A stretch of 48,616 bases of DNA from Acidithiobacillus sp. (GTDB lineage: Bacteria > Pseudomonadota > Gammaproteobacteria > Acidithiobacillales > Acidithiobacillaceae). The stretch is taken from NCBI GenBank assembly GCA_028065135.1, contig JAPTWR010000137.1, forward strand, positions 1 to 48,616, in the 5' to 3' direction. Every line of letters starts with the position of its first letter. Positions within the stretch are counted from its first letter, which is position 1. Below are positions 24,781-32,917 of the stretch, in pieces. The translations under genes and the position numbers were made by a program. The notes beneath the pieces are model-generated. The model was not told the origin of the DNA. It saw nothing but the letters and a program-made list of their open reading frames with translations, and made no database searches.

Positions 24781-26291
24781 GCGCCACGGATATTCCCGTC
24801 GACTCGGTCGCCATTACTTCGCCGCCTTGCGGTTGCGCGGTTTCAGCGCCGTCTGCGTCTGGCTCGTCTCATGTGAAACCGGAATCATCAGGACCTGTGG
24901 GCGATCAGCCCCATCCGGGGGACGCGGTTTCCGCGTCGTTCCGGCAAGTGGCGCGCGACGCGGTCGCCCGGAAGGATTTTTCCGGCGCGTCCGGTGGCGC
25001 TGCCGCGAATGCGGTGAAAACATCAGTGCAGGGATCGGCAAGAAGCGCGGACGAGGCGAAAGGGGAGCGACACGGAAAAAATGTCGCATCCGCGGCCACT
25101 GATGGCACGATATCGGTCATGGCCGCCGTGATTTATATGCCGCCGCCGCCCCCCGCGCCACCGCCTTCCAAGAAAACGATGTTTTCCGGTGTCGATCAGG
25201 CTGCGGGGAGTGGCTGTGCGCCGGTGTGTTCCCTGTCCAGCCATCTATCGGCTGGCGCCGTTCATCCTTCAGTCCCGTCAGGAATGGCGGATGCCGAAAA
25301 ATCGGCAACTATATCTTCAGTCAAAGCTGCGTTTCTTCACTCGGAGACTTCGGGCGTCGAAATTTCGTCATCCTTAACTGCCGATATTTCGACGCCCGTG
25401 CCAGGCGTGATGGCTGTTAATGGCCATGCCGGCCTCGTTCTGGAGGCGCACCGATCTCTGGAAATCTCCCCAACGACGGCGGGTGACTTGGCCGTCCATC
25501 GCGAAACGGACGTTTCCGCCATTACGGTGGTCCCTCATCTACAGTTCGCGCCTCGCACTAACGCTTCTGCCTTCACGGCTCCCACGAACGAACGCGGTGT
25601 GGAGGGCAGCAAATCTCGCCTAAAGCTGACCACAGACAAGTCGGAAAAGTCCCCGACCCATTTCAGCCCATCCATATCGCCGATGTTGAAAGAGTCATCG
25701 GATATTTCTCAGTCGACAGCCCCGTCAATCTCCGGAGGCACTGATGGTACCGTCGTACCCGGAACGCCAACCATCGAAATCAGTGCGAGCGCTTCACAAT
25801 CCGTTCAATCCGCAGATTCGCCATCAGACGGACCGACACTTCGCCTGGATACCCCAGGATGGCAGTCCGCGCTGGCATCGCAGGCGGGAAGGTTACGGCC
25901 TGGGCAAAGACTTTCGGTGCGCACCGATCCCATGTCCTTGGGTCCTATCCAGATAGAGGCGATCAACTTGGGGCAGGGAAACGGTCTTCACATACATCTG
26001 ACCGCGAACCACCCGGATACGGCGCTGATGCTTCAACAGGGGGCGCCGCTCATCGCCCAGCAGATTACTGGCGGTGGCATGGGCACCACCGCCATGGTTA
26101 CGGTATCCGCTCTCGCGATATTTTCTCAGCCCTTTTCTACTTCTTCGCAGGGGAATACCCGGCAACAAAAGGACGGCGAGGCGCCTGCGCACACCTTTTC
26201 GCACCCCGCAGGACAGGTTCACGGTGTCGGGCAGGAGTCTGGTGCCACTTCTTCCACAAACGGCACGACAGGTTTTGAATCATGGATATAG
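24777..26291 (+). CDS. fliK: Hook-length control protein FliK
   Basis: Molecular ruler of 504 residues that measures the hook and switches export specificity through FlhB. The first ~350 residues are low-complexity Ala/Ser/Pro-rich, including a short polyproline run (MPPPPPAPPP). The conserved C-terminal domain spans about 360-430: ALASQAGRLRPGQRLSVRTDPMSLG, then IQIEAINLGQGNGLHIHLTANHPDTALMLQQGAPLIAQQI. Four-base overlap with fliG. Its position between fliG and fliM supports the call. Confidence 0.87.
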   Translation: MSATDIPVDSVAITSPPCGCAVSAPSASGSSHVKPESSGPVGDQPHPGDAVSASFRQVARDAVARKDFSGASGGAAANAVKTSVQGSARSADEAKGERHGKNVASAATDGTISVMAAVIYMPPPPPAPPPSKKTMFSGVDQAAGSGCAPVCSLSSHLSAGAVHPSVPSGMADAEKSATISSVKAAFLHSETSGVEISSSLTADISTPVPGVMAVNGHAGLVLEAHRSLEISPTTAGDLAVHRETDVSAITVVPHLQFAPRTNASAFTAPTNERGVEGSKSRLKLTTDKSEKSPTHFSPSISPMLKESSDISQSTAPSISGGTDGTVVPGTPTIEISASASQSVQSADSPSDGPTLRLDTPGWQSALASQAGRLRPGQRLSVRTDPMSLGPIQIEAINLGQGNGLHIHLTANHPDTALMLQQGAPLIAQQITGGGMGTTAMVTVSALAIFSQPFSTSSQGNTRQQKDGEAPAHTFSHPAGQVHGVGQESGATSSTNGTTGFESWI

Positions 26292-26338
26292 ATGCCGAAA
26301 ACAACGAGTCAAACCAGAAGGACCAGGAAGGTGGAGCC

Positions 26339-27469
26339 ATGAATCAGGAGGATATCGACGCCATGCTGTCGGGAAGATCCGCAGGCCCCACCGACCAGGA
26401 GAATGCCGTTTCCCAGGACGAGATAGACGCCATGATGGGCTTCGGTGGCGGGACGGCCATTCATGAAGCGTCCACTGATGCGGATGATCGGCACAATCCG
26501 TCATCCGCACCCTCCGGCGCCGCGAGCGCGGAGCGGTATGGTGTCACATCCCTCGACCTGCTCAACCAGGATCGCGTGACACGCAGCCGCATGCCGACCA
26601 TGGAGGTCTTGAACGACCGCTTCGCGCGCTCGTTCCGCGCGAGTCTTTTCAATTATCTGCGCGTCAACGCCGATATTCTGCCGATTTCAGCGCAACTGCA
26701 AAAATACGGGGACTACATCGGCAGAATCGCCTTGCCTTCCTATTTCGTCATGGTGTCCATGGCACCCCTGCGCGGCTCCATGCTTTTCGTCATGGACCCC
26801 TATTTGTGTTACGCCGTCATCGAGGCTTTTTTCGGCGGTAACGGCAAACTGGAGCCGAAACTCGAAGGCCGGGATTTCAGCATCATCGAGCAGCGGGTCT
26901 TCAACAATATCATTGAGCATGCCGTGGTGGATTTTTCGGCGGCGTGGGAGCCCATCGTGAAATTCCGCATGAAAATCTTCCGCGCCGACATGAAGGCGCA
27001 GTTCGTCAGCATCGCGGCAGGGCCGGAAACCATTGTCGGCAGCGCCTTCGACATCGAAATGGAACGGTGGAAAGGCCGCCTGTACATCTGTTTTCCCTAC
27101 AATTCCGTGGAGCCGTTCCGTGAACAACTGGTCTCCGGCGTGGCCGCCGACCAGTCGGAGATGGACCCGACATGGAAAACCGCACTGCATAAAGACGTAC
27201 AGAACGCACAAGTGGACGTGTCCGTTTTGCTTGCAACGAAAGATATTCCCCTGCATCAGGCACGAACCTTGCGGGTGGGGGATGTGCTGAGCTTCGAGCG
27301 TACCGAAGATGCACGGGTCTATGTGGAGAACATACTGATCGGTGAGGGGAAATACGGAGTATCCCGCAATCATTACGCGATCCGGTTGAACCGGTATCGG
27401 TCGCTGAACGAGGAAGACATTTTGAAAGCGTTACATCTCAAGCGGGAAGGAATCAACGATGCCGAATAA
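26339..27469 (+). CDS. fliM: Motor switch protein FliM with two CheY-docking-like motifs
   Basis: Switch protein of 376 residues receiving CheY-P. The ATG at 26339 is preferred over an upstream in-frame ATG at 26282 (inside fliK) because AGGAAGG lies seven bases before it and MNQEDIDAML is the normal FliM opening. Uniquely, the docking motif appears twice: NQEDIDAMLSG (2-12) and VSQDEIDAMMGFGGG (24-38). The middle domain (RSRMPTMEVLNDRFARSFRASLFNYLR; GSMLFVMDPYLCYAVIEAFFGG) and the C-terminal FliN-like domain (LHQARTLRVGDVLSFERTED) are intact. It overlaps fliN by 11 bases. Confidence 0.94.
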   Translation: MNQEDIDAMLSGRSAGPTDQENAVSQDEIDAMMGFGGGTAIHEASTDADDRHNPSSAPSGAASAERYGVTSLDLLNQDRVTRSRMPTMEVLNDRFARSFRASLFNYLRVNADILPISAQLQKYGDYIGRIALPSYFVMVSMAPLRGSMLFVMDPYLCYAVIEAFFGGNGKLEPKLEGRDFSIIEQRVFNNIIEHAVVDFSAAWEPIVKFRMKIFRADMKAQFVSIAAGPETIVGSAFDIEMERWKGRLYICFPYNSVEPFREQLVSGVAADQSEMDPTWKTALHKDVQNAQVDVSVLLATKDIPLHQARTLRVGDVLSFERTEDARVYVENILIGEGKYGVSRNHYAIRLNRYRSLNEEDILKALHLKREGINDAE

Positions 27470-27827
27470 ACAGGAAACCTTGGGCAGCCTACCCATGGAG
27501 GACTTCTCCAAGCAGCCGGATGAGGTCGACTCATCCTTGCCTGGAGGGGAACCCGCCACGCCATCCATGGATCTGCTCGTCAACGTTCCGATGCGGATTT
27601 CCGTGGAGTTGGGGCGCGCCAGGATGCCTATGAAAAATATCCTCCAGCTTTCACAAGGATCGGTCATCGAACTGGACAAAGCTTCCGGAGAACCTATGAC
27701 CATCTACATCAACGGTGAGCTGTTCGCGTATGGGGAAGCCGTTCTGGTCAATCAGGAACGCTTTGGTGTGCGGTTAACGGCGCTCGTTAACAAGGAAGAC
27801 GTCCTGCGCAATCCGCGGGAACCCTGA
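27459..27827 (+). CDS. fliN: Motor switch protein FliN
   Basis: C-ring base protein of 122 residues. The C-terminal SpoA-type domain reads VNVPMRISVELGRARMPMKNILQLSQGSVIELDKASGEPM, then INGELFAYGEAVLVNQERFGVRLTALV. The N-terminus is an acidic extension. GGAAGGA lies ahead of the ATG, which overlaps the fliM end. The stop overlaps fliP by one base, so there is no fliO between them. Confidence 0.95.
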   Translation: MPNKQETLGSLPMEDFSKQPDEVDSSLPGGEPATPSMDLLVNVPMRISVELGRARMPMKNILQLSQGSVIELDKASGEPMTIYINGELFAYGEAVLVNQERFGVRLTALVNKEDVLRNPREP

Positions 27828-28540
27828 TGGCGGCGACAGGATCAGGTGGACTGGCGCTGCTGCATGCCGCGCGGGCGGCAGCTTCCTACGGACATGGGGG
27901 AGGGATAACTTACACGCTACCCGTACAGACGGTCATCCTGATGACCGTGCTCATGTTTCTGCCGGCCATCGTACTCATGATGACCGGATTCACGCGCATC
28001 ATCATCGTCCTTTCCCTGTTGCGCCAAGGGCTTGGTCTGTCCACCATGCCGCCGAACATCGTGCTGACAGGGTTGGCCCTGTTCCTGACATTTTTTGTCA
28101 TGCAACCGACCTGGACCAAGATCAACCAGCAGGCGTTGCAGCCCCTGGAACAGGGCAAAATCTCCGTCACCCGGGCGATGCGCTATGGCGAGGATCCGCT
28201 GCGTGCCTTCATGCTAAAAAACACGACCAAGGATGCCGTTTCCACCTTTTTGCGAATGGACGGCATCAAGAAAAAGTTGGTTTCTGAAAACGACATTCCG
28301 ATGCGAGTGCTGGTTCCGGCATTTTCCGTTTCACAATTGGAATCCGGATTTGAAATGGGGTTTCTGGTCTATCTGCCATTTCTCGTGATCGACCTGTTGG
28401 TTGCTGCCGTTTTGATGGCCATGGGCATGATGATGGTTTCCCCGCAGACCATATCCATACCCATCAAGTTGATGCTGTTCGTCCTGGGCGGTGGCTGGCT
28501 GCTGGTGACCGGCACCCTCGTGCGGAGCTTTTTCGCATGA
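27827..28540 (+). CDS. fliP: Flagellar export-gate protein FliP
   Basis: Core export-gate subunit of 237 residues, inner membrane. The signature VLMFLPAIVLMMTGFTRIIIVLSLLRQGLG is followed by PPNIVLTGLALFLTFFVM, then the C-terminal FLVYLPFLVIDLLVAAVLMAMGMMMVSPQTISIPIKLMLFVL. Four membrane segments are predicted. The ~30-residue N-terminus before the first long hydrophobic stretch is short for a cleaved signal. Overlaps fliN by one base and the next fliQ by four (ATGA). Confidence 0.95.
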   Translation: MAATGSGGLALLHAARAAASYGHGGGITYTLPVQTVILMTVLMFLPAIVLMMTGFTRIIIVLSLLRQGLGLSTMPPNIVLTGLALFLTFFVMQPTWTKINQQALQPLEQGKISVTRAMRYGEDPLRAFMLKNTTKDAVSTFLRMDGIKKKLVSENDIPMRVLVPAFSVSQLESGFEMGFLVYLPFLVIDLLVAAVLMAMGMMMVSPQTISIPIKLMLFVLGGGWLLVTGTLVRSFFA

Positions 28541-28818
28541 TGCCGCACGACGGCTGGATGCTGGCGGCCGTCACCCAGGCGGCGAAAACCGGACTGATCA
28601 TGGCAGCGCCCTTATTGGGTGCGTTACTGGCGGCCGGCATCGGGATGGGTGTCATACAGGTGGCCTCACAACTGAACGACCTGAGCATCGGCTTCGTTCC
28701 GAAAGCGATTTTGTTTATCGCTGTGCTGTTTCTGTTTGGCGGCGCCATCACGGACGCCTATGTGCATTTCTATCACCACTGGTATGAGGAAATTCCGCGT
28801 TGGGTGCGTTTCCACTAA
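28537..28818 (+). CDS. fliQ: Export-gate protein FliQ, copy 1
   Basis: A 93-residue protein with two transmembrane helices (TGLIMAAPLLGALLAAGIGMGVI and AILFIAVLFLFGGAITDAYV) joined by the FliQ loop QVASQLNDLSIGFVPK. It is in the expected position after fliP. Its C-terminus (HHWYEEIPRWVRFH) is more polar than usual. A second FliQ-type gene lies at 33381-33638 next to fliR. It overlaps fliP by four and fliA by 19 bases. Confidence 0.88.
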   Translation: MMPHDGWMLAAVTQAAKTGLIMAAPLLGALLAAGIGMGVIQVASQLNDLSIGFVPKAILFIAVLFLFGGAITDAYVHFYHHWYEEIPRWVRFH

Positions 28819-29540
28819 CAAAAACTGGTTTTACGGATCCGGAAATCTCGCAATATTTGCGCGAAGTGCATCCGATGATCCTGCGCATCGCCCAACGCAT
28901 CCAGGACGGATTGCCGCACAATCAGCATTTCGATGACATGGTGCAGGCGGGTGTGACCGCGGCATGGGAACATCGGGATCACCATTTGCGCCTGTCAAGA
29001 CCGGATGAATTCATCCGCTGGCTCGCCGTGCGCGTCAAGGGCGCCATGCTCGACCTCCTGAGGGAAGAGGACCCGTTACCGCGACGCCTGCGCGCGAAAG
29101 TACGTCATGTGGAGTGGGCCATGGCCGTGTGCCGGTCACGCCTCATGCGCACCCCCACGGACATGGAGCTCGCCCACGAGGCGGGTATGACCGTTGACGC
29201 ATTGCACCAGCACTTCGTCGATGTGGGATGCGCGGCTCCCGATTATCTGGATGACTACCTCGGGGACGGGGATTGTGCACAGCCCGATGCGCAGATGCCA
29301 CCAGATGTGGCGGCCATCAGAACCGAACTTCGGGAACGTTTGAGCGATGCCATCTCGCAATTACCAAACCAGGAAAAAACGGCTTTATCCTTGTATATTC
29401 TGGAAGGATTGACGCTGGAAGAGGTTGGGCGGGTGATGGGGTTCAGCGGCAAGAGCAATGCGCTACGGTTGGTCAACGCCGCCATTTTTTCGTGTCGTGT
29501 CCATCTCGCAGCACGAAACCTTTCAGCGGACAGCTTTTAG
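28800..29540 (+). CDS. fliA: Flagellar sigma factor FliA (sigma-28)
   Basis: Sigma factor for late flagellar genes, 246 residues from the TTG at 28800, with GAGGAA upstream. Region 2 is clear (DDMVQAGVTAAWEH, then FIRWLAVRVKGAMLDLLREEDPLPRRLR). Region 4 starts normally (LPNQEKTALSLYILEGLTLEEVGRVMGFS), but the recognition helix reads GKSNALRLVNAAI instead of the usual SRVSQIHSQA. That change may explain why the flgK and fliC promoters differ from the TAAA/GCCGATAA consensus. It is the last gene of the fliE operon. Its 3' end overlaps that of flgM on the other strand by 18 bases. Confidence 0.9.
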   Translation: MGAFPLTKTGFTDPEISQYLREVHPMILRIAQRIQDGLPHNQHFDDMVQAGVTAAWEHRDHHLRLSRPDEFIRWLAVRVKGAMLDLLREEDPLPRRLRAKVRHVEWAMAVCRSRLMRTPTDMELAHEAGMTVDALHQHFVDVGCAAPDYLDDYLGDGDCAQPDAQMPPDVAAIRTELRERLSDAISQLPNQEKTALSLYILEGLTLEEVGRVMGFSGKSNALRLVNAAIFSCRVHLAARNLSADSF

Positions 29541-29780
29541 CCAGGCTGCGGCCACATCCTGGGGTTGCACGATGTACTGCCCGGATTGCACCTGCTGCGC
29601 CAACGCCTGAACGCGTGCCTGGTGCCGCTGATCCACCGGTTGATACACTCCCGTAGTGGCTACGGGAGGCATGGTGGCGCCCTCCGTTGCGGAGGAGCGC
29701 GCTGTCTGTGTCAGCGCAGTTGCCGGAACATCCGGTCCGTGACCAGGATTCGCCAGAGCGGAAATAATCATCTCGGTCAT
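29523..29780 (-). CDS. flgM: Anti-sigma-28 factor FlgM
   Basis: Small protein of 85 residues. The C-terminal half VQALAQQVQSGQYIVQPQDVAAAWL fits the FlgM sigma-binding pattern (xIAxGxYxxDxxxIAxxL). The N-terminal half is Pro/Thr/Ala-rich and presumably unstructured. It is the last gene of the minus-strand flgA-flgN-flgM operon, overlapping flgN by four bases. Its last six codons, counting the stop, lie antisense to the last codons of fliA, the gene of its target. Confidence 0.87.
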   Translation of the reverse strand: MTEMIISALANPGHGPDVPATALTQTARSSATEGATMPPVATTGVYQPVDQRHQARVQALAQQVQSGQYIVQPQDVAAAWLKAVR

Positions 29781-30127
29781 CTCGTATCTCCATTTGTACG
29801 ATAAAGCGCATAGGCATTTATCTGCCTATCTGGTTGGACCAGCGTCGTCTGGCCCTGCATACGCAACAATTTTTGATGCGCCCCGCGCCAGAAGCGCAAG
29901 GCCGACTCCACCATCAGCCCATTCTCCGCAGATTTTTCCAGAATGGCCTGCAATGTCAAGTTGTTCTCGCGCGATACCCGGCAATCCTGTAGCAATCCGA
30001 GCAGATCCATCTTCTGATTGGATATCACGGTCAGCGTATCGTAATCTCCGTTGGAAATAACGTTTCTTTCCTCATCCAGCAGTGCGCTGAAGCGGGATAG
30101 TAGAGCGTCCGTCTCCACGGCGATCAT
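29777..30127 (-). CDS. flgN: Export chaperone FlgN for FlgK/FlgL
   Basis: A helical protein of 116 residues with the FlgN pattern: LLSRFSALLDEERNVISNGDYDTLTVISNQKMDLL, then a central helix ending NGLMVESALRFWRGAHQKLL, and a C-terminal NAYALYRTNGDTR. It would deliver hook-junction proteins to the export gate. Four-base overlaps with flgA on one side and flgM on the other show a tight operon. The order flgA-flgN-flgM differs from the common flgA-flgM-flgN. Confidence 0.87.
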   Translation of the reverse strand: MIAVETDALLSRFSALLDEERNVISNGDYDTLTVISNQKMDLLGLLQDCRVSRENNLTLQAILEKSAENGLMVESALRFWRGAHQKLLRMQGQTTLVQPDRQINAYALYRTNGDTR

Positions 30128-30858
30128 GCGGCATCTCCCGAAGACAGTAGCACATCGCCGTCCGGTTCGACCACTCCGGTGAGCACCTTGCGGCTGGCGT
30201 TATTGCGTACCAGTAACGCGGCCCCGGCGCGGCCATCCTCCAGGGCTGTTCCCATGGCCCTGATCAGGATATTCCCGTAACGTGCTTCCAGAATCACTCG
30301 CTCCCCCTGCCGCACCAAAAGCGGAGATAACAGATTTTCGGGACGCAGCGGGTATCCGCCTGGCACCCCAGCATTAAGCGTGTGCCCAACCACCTCCGAC
30401 ATATGGGTACATACGGAGCCGGTCTGAGCATTAATCCGCATGGCCTTCATGCGCACATCCTTTCTCCCTATTACGGCACCTGCAAACAAAAAGTGCCGGG
30501 CTAGGATAACTTGCCGGGTATAGCCGCGCTGGAATGGCACATAGAGCGACCACGAAGCGCTATTGGGTGTCGTGCCGGCGCAGGATACCCGCACGGTAGC
30601 GGACCAGCGGGTGATGGCCGTGACCTTTGCAGACAGTGGGCGCCCGCAGGCGCGTATCCAGCCATTTGTGGACGGCGGTATGGCGCGATAGCTTCCTCCC
30701 GGAGCAACGGGAAGTGCGGCGCGGGCCGCAGTCAGCACCGCCGCTGACGGTTCCCATGCCGGTGCGGCGTCCAGACACCCAGCGTAAAGCGTCAGCGTCA
30801 TAGCGACGCCGCAGAATATGGCGCGCTTTTTGCATTTAGTTCCGGTATGCGTAATCAA
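30124..30858 (-). CDS. flgA: P-ring assembly chaperone FlgA (TTG start)
   Basis: Periplasmic protein that helps FlgI assemble, 244 residues from the TTG at 30858. This start has AAAAGGGG exactly seven bases upstream on the minus strand. The frame is open further, but those residues look like the antisense of fliH. A signal peptide follows (CKKRAIFCGVAMTLTLYAG). The C-terminal SAF domain is seen in VILARHFLFAGAVIGRKDV, then YPLRPENLLSPLLVRQGERVILEA and VLTGVVEPDGDVLLSS. The 5' end overlaps the fliH start by 12 bases in opposite direction. Its sigma-54-like promoter lies inside fliH. Confidence 0.88.
   Translation of the reverse strand: MITHTGTKCKKRAIFCGVAMTLTLYAGCLDAAPAWEPSAAVLTAARAALPVAPGGSYRAIPPSTNGWIRACGRPLSAKVTAITRWSATVRVSCAGTTPNSASWSLYVPFQRGYTRQVILARHFLFAGAVIGRKDVRMKAMRINAQTGSVCTHMSEVVGHTLNAGVPGGYPLRPENLLSPLLVRQGERVILEARYGNILIRAMGTALEDGRAGAALLVRNNASRKVLTGVVEPDGDVLLSSGDAA
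30819..30834 (+). promoter_or_regulatory. Sigma-54-like promoter of the fliH operon (inside flgA)
   Basis: TGGCGCGCTTTTTGCA: -24 GG at 30820-30821, -12 GC at 30832-30833, one departure from TGGCACG-N4-TTGCW. The expected start near 30845 is only about two bases before the fliH ATG, suggesting a leaderless or nearly leaderless message. Confidence 0.7.
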
Positions 30859-31554
30859 CAGATAACCCCTTTTCATTTTGACCCGCTGGACGTGGAATCG
30901 CAGGCCCCGGCTATTCCAGCAATAACCGCGCCAGATGTTCCCGATCCGGCGGCGCTGTCGCGTGCGGAGTGCGATGCCATCCGTGAAGCCGCACGGCGCG
31001 AGGGGTTCGCCCAGGGGCATACGGAGGGCGTTGAGGCGGGACACGCCGCCGGTTATGCGGAAAGTTTCGCCCAAGGGAGCGACACGGGTCACCAGGAGGG
31101 AATGCGGCGGGCGGAAGCGGAGGTGGCGCTCCTGTCCGAGGCCGCCCGGCAATGGCGGGATGCGGACGCCAGTATCGCGGCGTTTCTAGAGCGGGCCGTG
31201 CTGCAATTATCCCTCGACGTGGCGCGTCAGGTCATTCGCAAGGAAGTTTCCGCCATCACGGCGGAGGATCTGAAGACCCGTCTTGCGGAAATGACCAGCA
31301 CGCTACGCCTGTCTAATATTTCCGTGACCTGGGCGTTGCATCCAGACCAGATCGCAACACTTGAAGCGCATTTGGCAGAGTTGCCCGCCGCATGGACCTT
31401 TCATGCGGATGATCGGATGGCTCTTGGCGGGGTGCGGGTGCGCACCCAATGGCCGGACACGTTCGACGGTGGACGGACCATCGCGCAGGAATGGGATGCC
31501 CGCATCGAGACCCGCTGGTCGGAAGTGGTAGCCCGGATTCTGGATGGCGATTAG
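30847..31554 (+). CDS. fliH: Flagellar export ATPase regulator FliH
   Basis: Peripheral stalk protein of 235 residues that restrains the ATPase FliI. The N-terminal FHFDPLDVE region resembles the FlhA-contacting end. Next come GxxxG-like repeats (EGFAQGHTEGVEAGHAAGYAES), then the C-terminal V/A-ATPase E-subunit-like domain (VLQLSLDVARQVIRKEV; ALGGVRVRTQWPDTFDGG). The ATG at 30847 has no ribosome site, which fits the promoter at 30819 giving almost no leader. A GTG at 30892 is an alternative start. It overlaps fliI by 11 bases. Confidence 0.87.
   Translation: MRNQQITPFHFDPLDVESQAPAIPAITAPDVPDPAALSRAECDAIREAARREGFAQGHTEGVEAGHAAGYAESFAQGSDTGHQEGMRRAEAEVALLSEAARQWRDADASIAAFLERAVLQLSLDVARQVIRKEVSAITAEDLKTRLAEMTSTLRLSNISVTWALHPDQIATLEAHLAELPAAWTFHADDRMALGGVRVRTQWPDTFDGGRTIAQEWDARIETRWSEVVARILDGD
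30918..30933 (-). promoter_or_regulatory. Sigma-54-like promoter of flgA-flgN-flgM (inside fliH)
   Basis: On the minus strand TGGCGCGGTTATTGCT, with the same single change (TGGCGCG) as the opposing fliH promoter and correct GG/GC spacing. Predicted start near 30907, about 49 bases before the flgA TTG. Confidence 0.7.
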
Positions 31555-32917
31555 GCCCATGTATTCCTCCCTGCCGGAGGCCGACGACCCGTCCGCCGTG
31601 CGCGCCGCGCGGCAACACCTTGAAGATCTTTCGGTGTCCTTGCACGGGATTTCGCCACCCGCGCCCGCAGGGCGAGTGGTGCGGGTCATCGGCACAGCGC
31701 TGGAGGCTTCTGGCATCCCAGCCATGATGGGACAGTACGCGCGCGTGGAAACCCCGGAAGGCTGGAGGCTCGGTGAGGTGATCGGCTTTCATGGGGACCG
31801 GGCCACCATCATGCCATTCGGCGGTTTGCGCGGTGTATTTGCGGGGGCCAGCGTTACCCTGATGGAGCAGGACTCCACCGTGCCCGTGGGCGATGATCTG
31901 CTCGGGCGGGTGGTGGACGCCATGGGGCGTCCCCTGGATGACCGCCCATTGCTGGCAGCGCAGCGCCGTCCATTGAAAAATCCCGCACCGCATCCACTGA
32001 CCAGAATGCGCATCACCCGTCCTCTCGACGTAGGGGTGCGTGCCATCAATGCCTTGTTGACCGTGGGCGAAGGGCAGCGTGTGGGGTTATTCGCGGGCAG
32101 CGGCGTCGGCAAAAGCGTACTGCTTGGCATGATGGCGCGGCACACCGCCGCGGACGTCGTGGTGATTGCGCTGATTGGTGAGCGCGGACGGGAGGTTCGA
32201 GAGTTCGTCGAGGATACGTTGGGAGACGGATTATCCCACACAGTTTTGGTCGTCGCCACCGCCGATGCGCCGCCGGTGCTGCGCATGCGCGGCGCCGAGT
32301 ACGCGACGTCCATCGCCGAGCATTTCAGGGATCAGGGACGGAGGGTGTTGCTGATCATGGACTCCATGACCCGGTACGCCATGGCGGCGCGCGAGGTAGG
32401 CCTCACCGCAGGGGAACTGCCCGCCACGAAGGGATATCCGCCCTCCGTGTTTTCGGCGCTATCCGTCCTGACCGAGCGGGCCGGAACGGCAGAGCGCGGT
32501 ACCATTACCGCGTTTTATTCCGTGCTGGTCGAAGGGGACGATCTACAGGACCCCATCGCTGACGCGGCGCGGTCCATTTTGGACGGGCACATCGTCCTGT
32601 CGCGGGACATGGCCGCCACGGGCGTTTTTCCGGCCATTGATCCCGCTGTTTCGGCCAGCCGTGTGATGCGCGGCATTGTCGACGCCGAACAACTTTCTCT
32701 GTCCAGGCACGTGCTGTCCTGGTGGGGACGCTACCGGGAGCGGGCCGATCTCATTGCCATCGGCGCCTATGTTCAGGGGACGGATCCGTTGCTCGATACC
32801 GCGATGGTCAAATATCCGGAGATTCTGCGATTCATCAGTCAGTCGCCCGATGTTTCCTGCGACTTCCCGTGCAGTCTGGGCGACTTGCGCAGGCTCGCCG
32901 GAGACCTCGCGCCATGA
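31544..32917 (+). CDS. fliI: Flagellum-specific export ATPase FliI
   Basis: ATPase of 457 residues that energises and chaperones flagellar protein export. Walker A is GLFAGSGVGKS with the lysine at residue 190. It is followed by ALIGERGREVREFVEDTL, the Walker B-type VLLIMDSMTRYAMAAREVGLTAGE and PPSVFSALSVLTERAG. The ATG at 31544 overlaps fliH. An ATG five codons later is possible. The stop overlaps fliJ (ATGA). Confidence 0.95.
   Translation: MAIRPMYSSLPEADDPSAVRAARQHLEDLSVSLHGISPPAPAGRVVRVIGTALEASGIPAMMGQYARVETPEGWRLGEVIGFHGDRATIMPFGGLRGVFAGASVTLMEQDSTVPVGDDLLGRVVDAMGRPLDDRPLLAAQRRPLKNPAPHPLTRMRITRPLDVGVRAINALLTVGEGQRVGLFAGSGVGKSVLLGMMARHTAADVVVIALIGERGREVREFVEDTLGDGLSHTVLVVATADAPPVLRMRGAEYATSIAEHFRDQGRRVLLIMDSMTRYAMAAREVGLTAGELPATKGYPPSVFSALSVLTERAGTAERGTITAFYSVLVEGDDLQDPIADAARSILDGHIVLSRDMAATGVFPAIDPAVSASRVMRGIVDAEQLSLSRHVLSWWGRYRERADLIAIGAYVQGTDPLLDTAMVKYPEILRFISQSPDVSCDFPCSLGDLRRLAGDLAP

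Noticed and set aside
26282..26338. Longer FliM from the ATG at 26282
   Set aside because: It lies inside fliK, has no ribosome site, and adds a polar stretch not seen in FliM; the ATG at 26339 has AGGAAGG at proper distance.
30859..31152. Longer flgA frame reaching back to 31152
   Set aside because: The extra residues are the antisense of fliH, lack a signal peptide, and a TTG with a well-spaced AAAAGGGG at 30858 explains the start.
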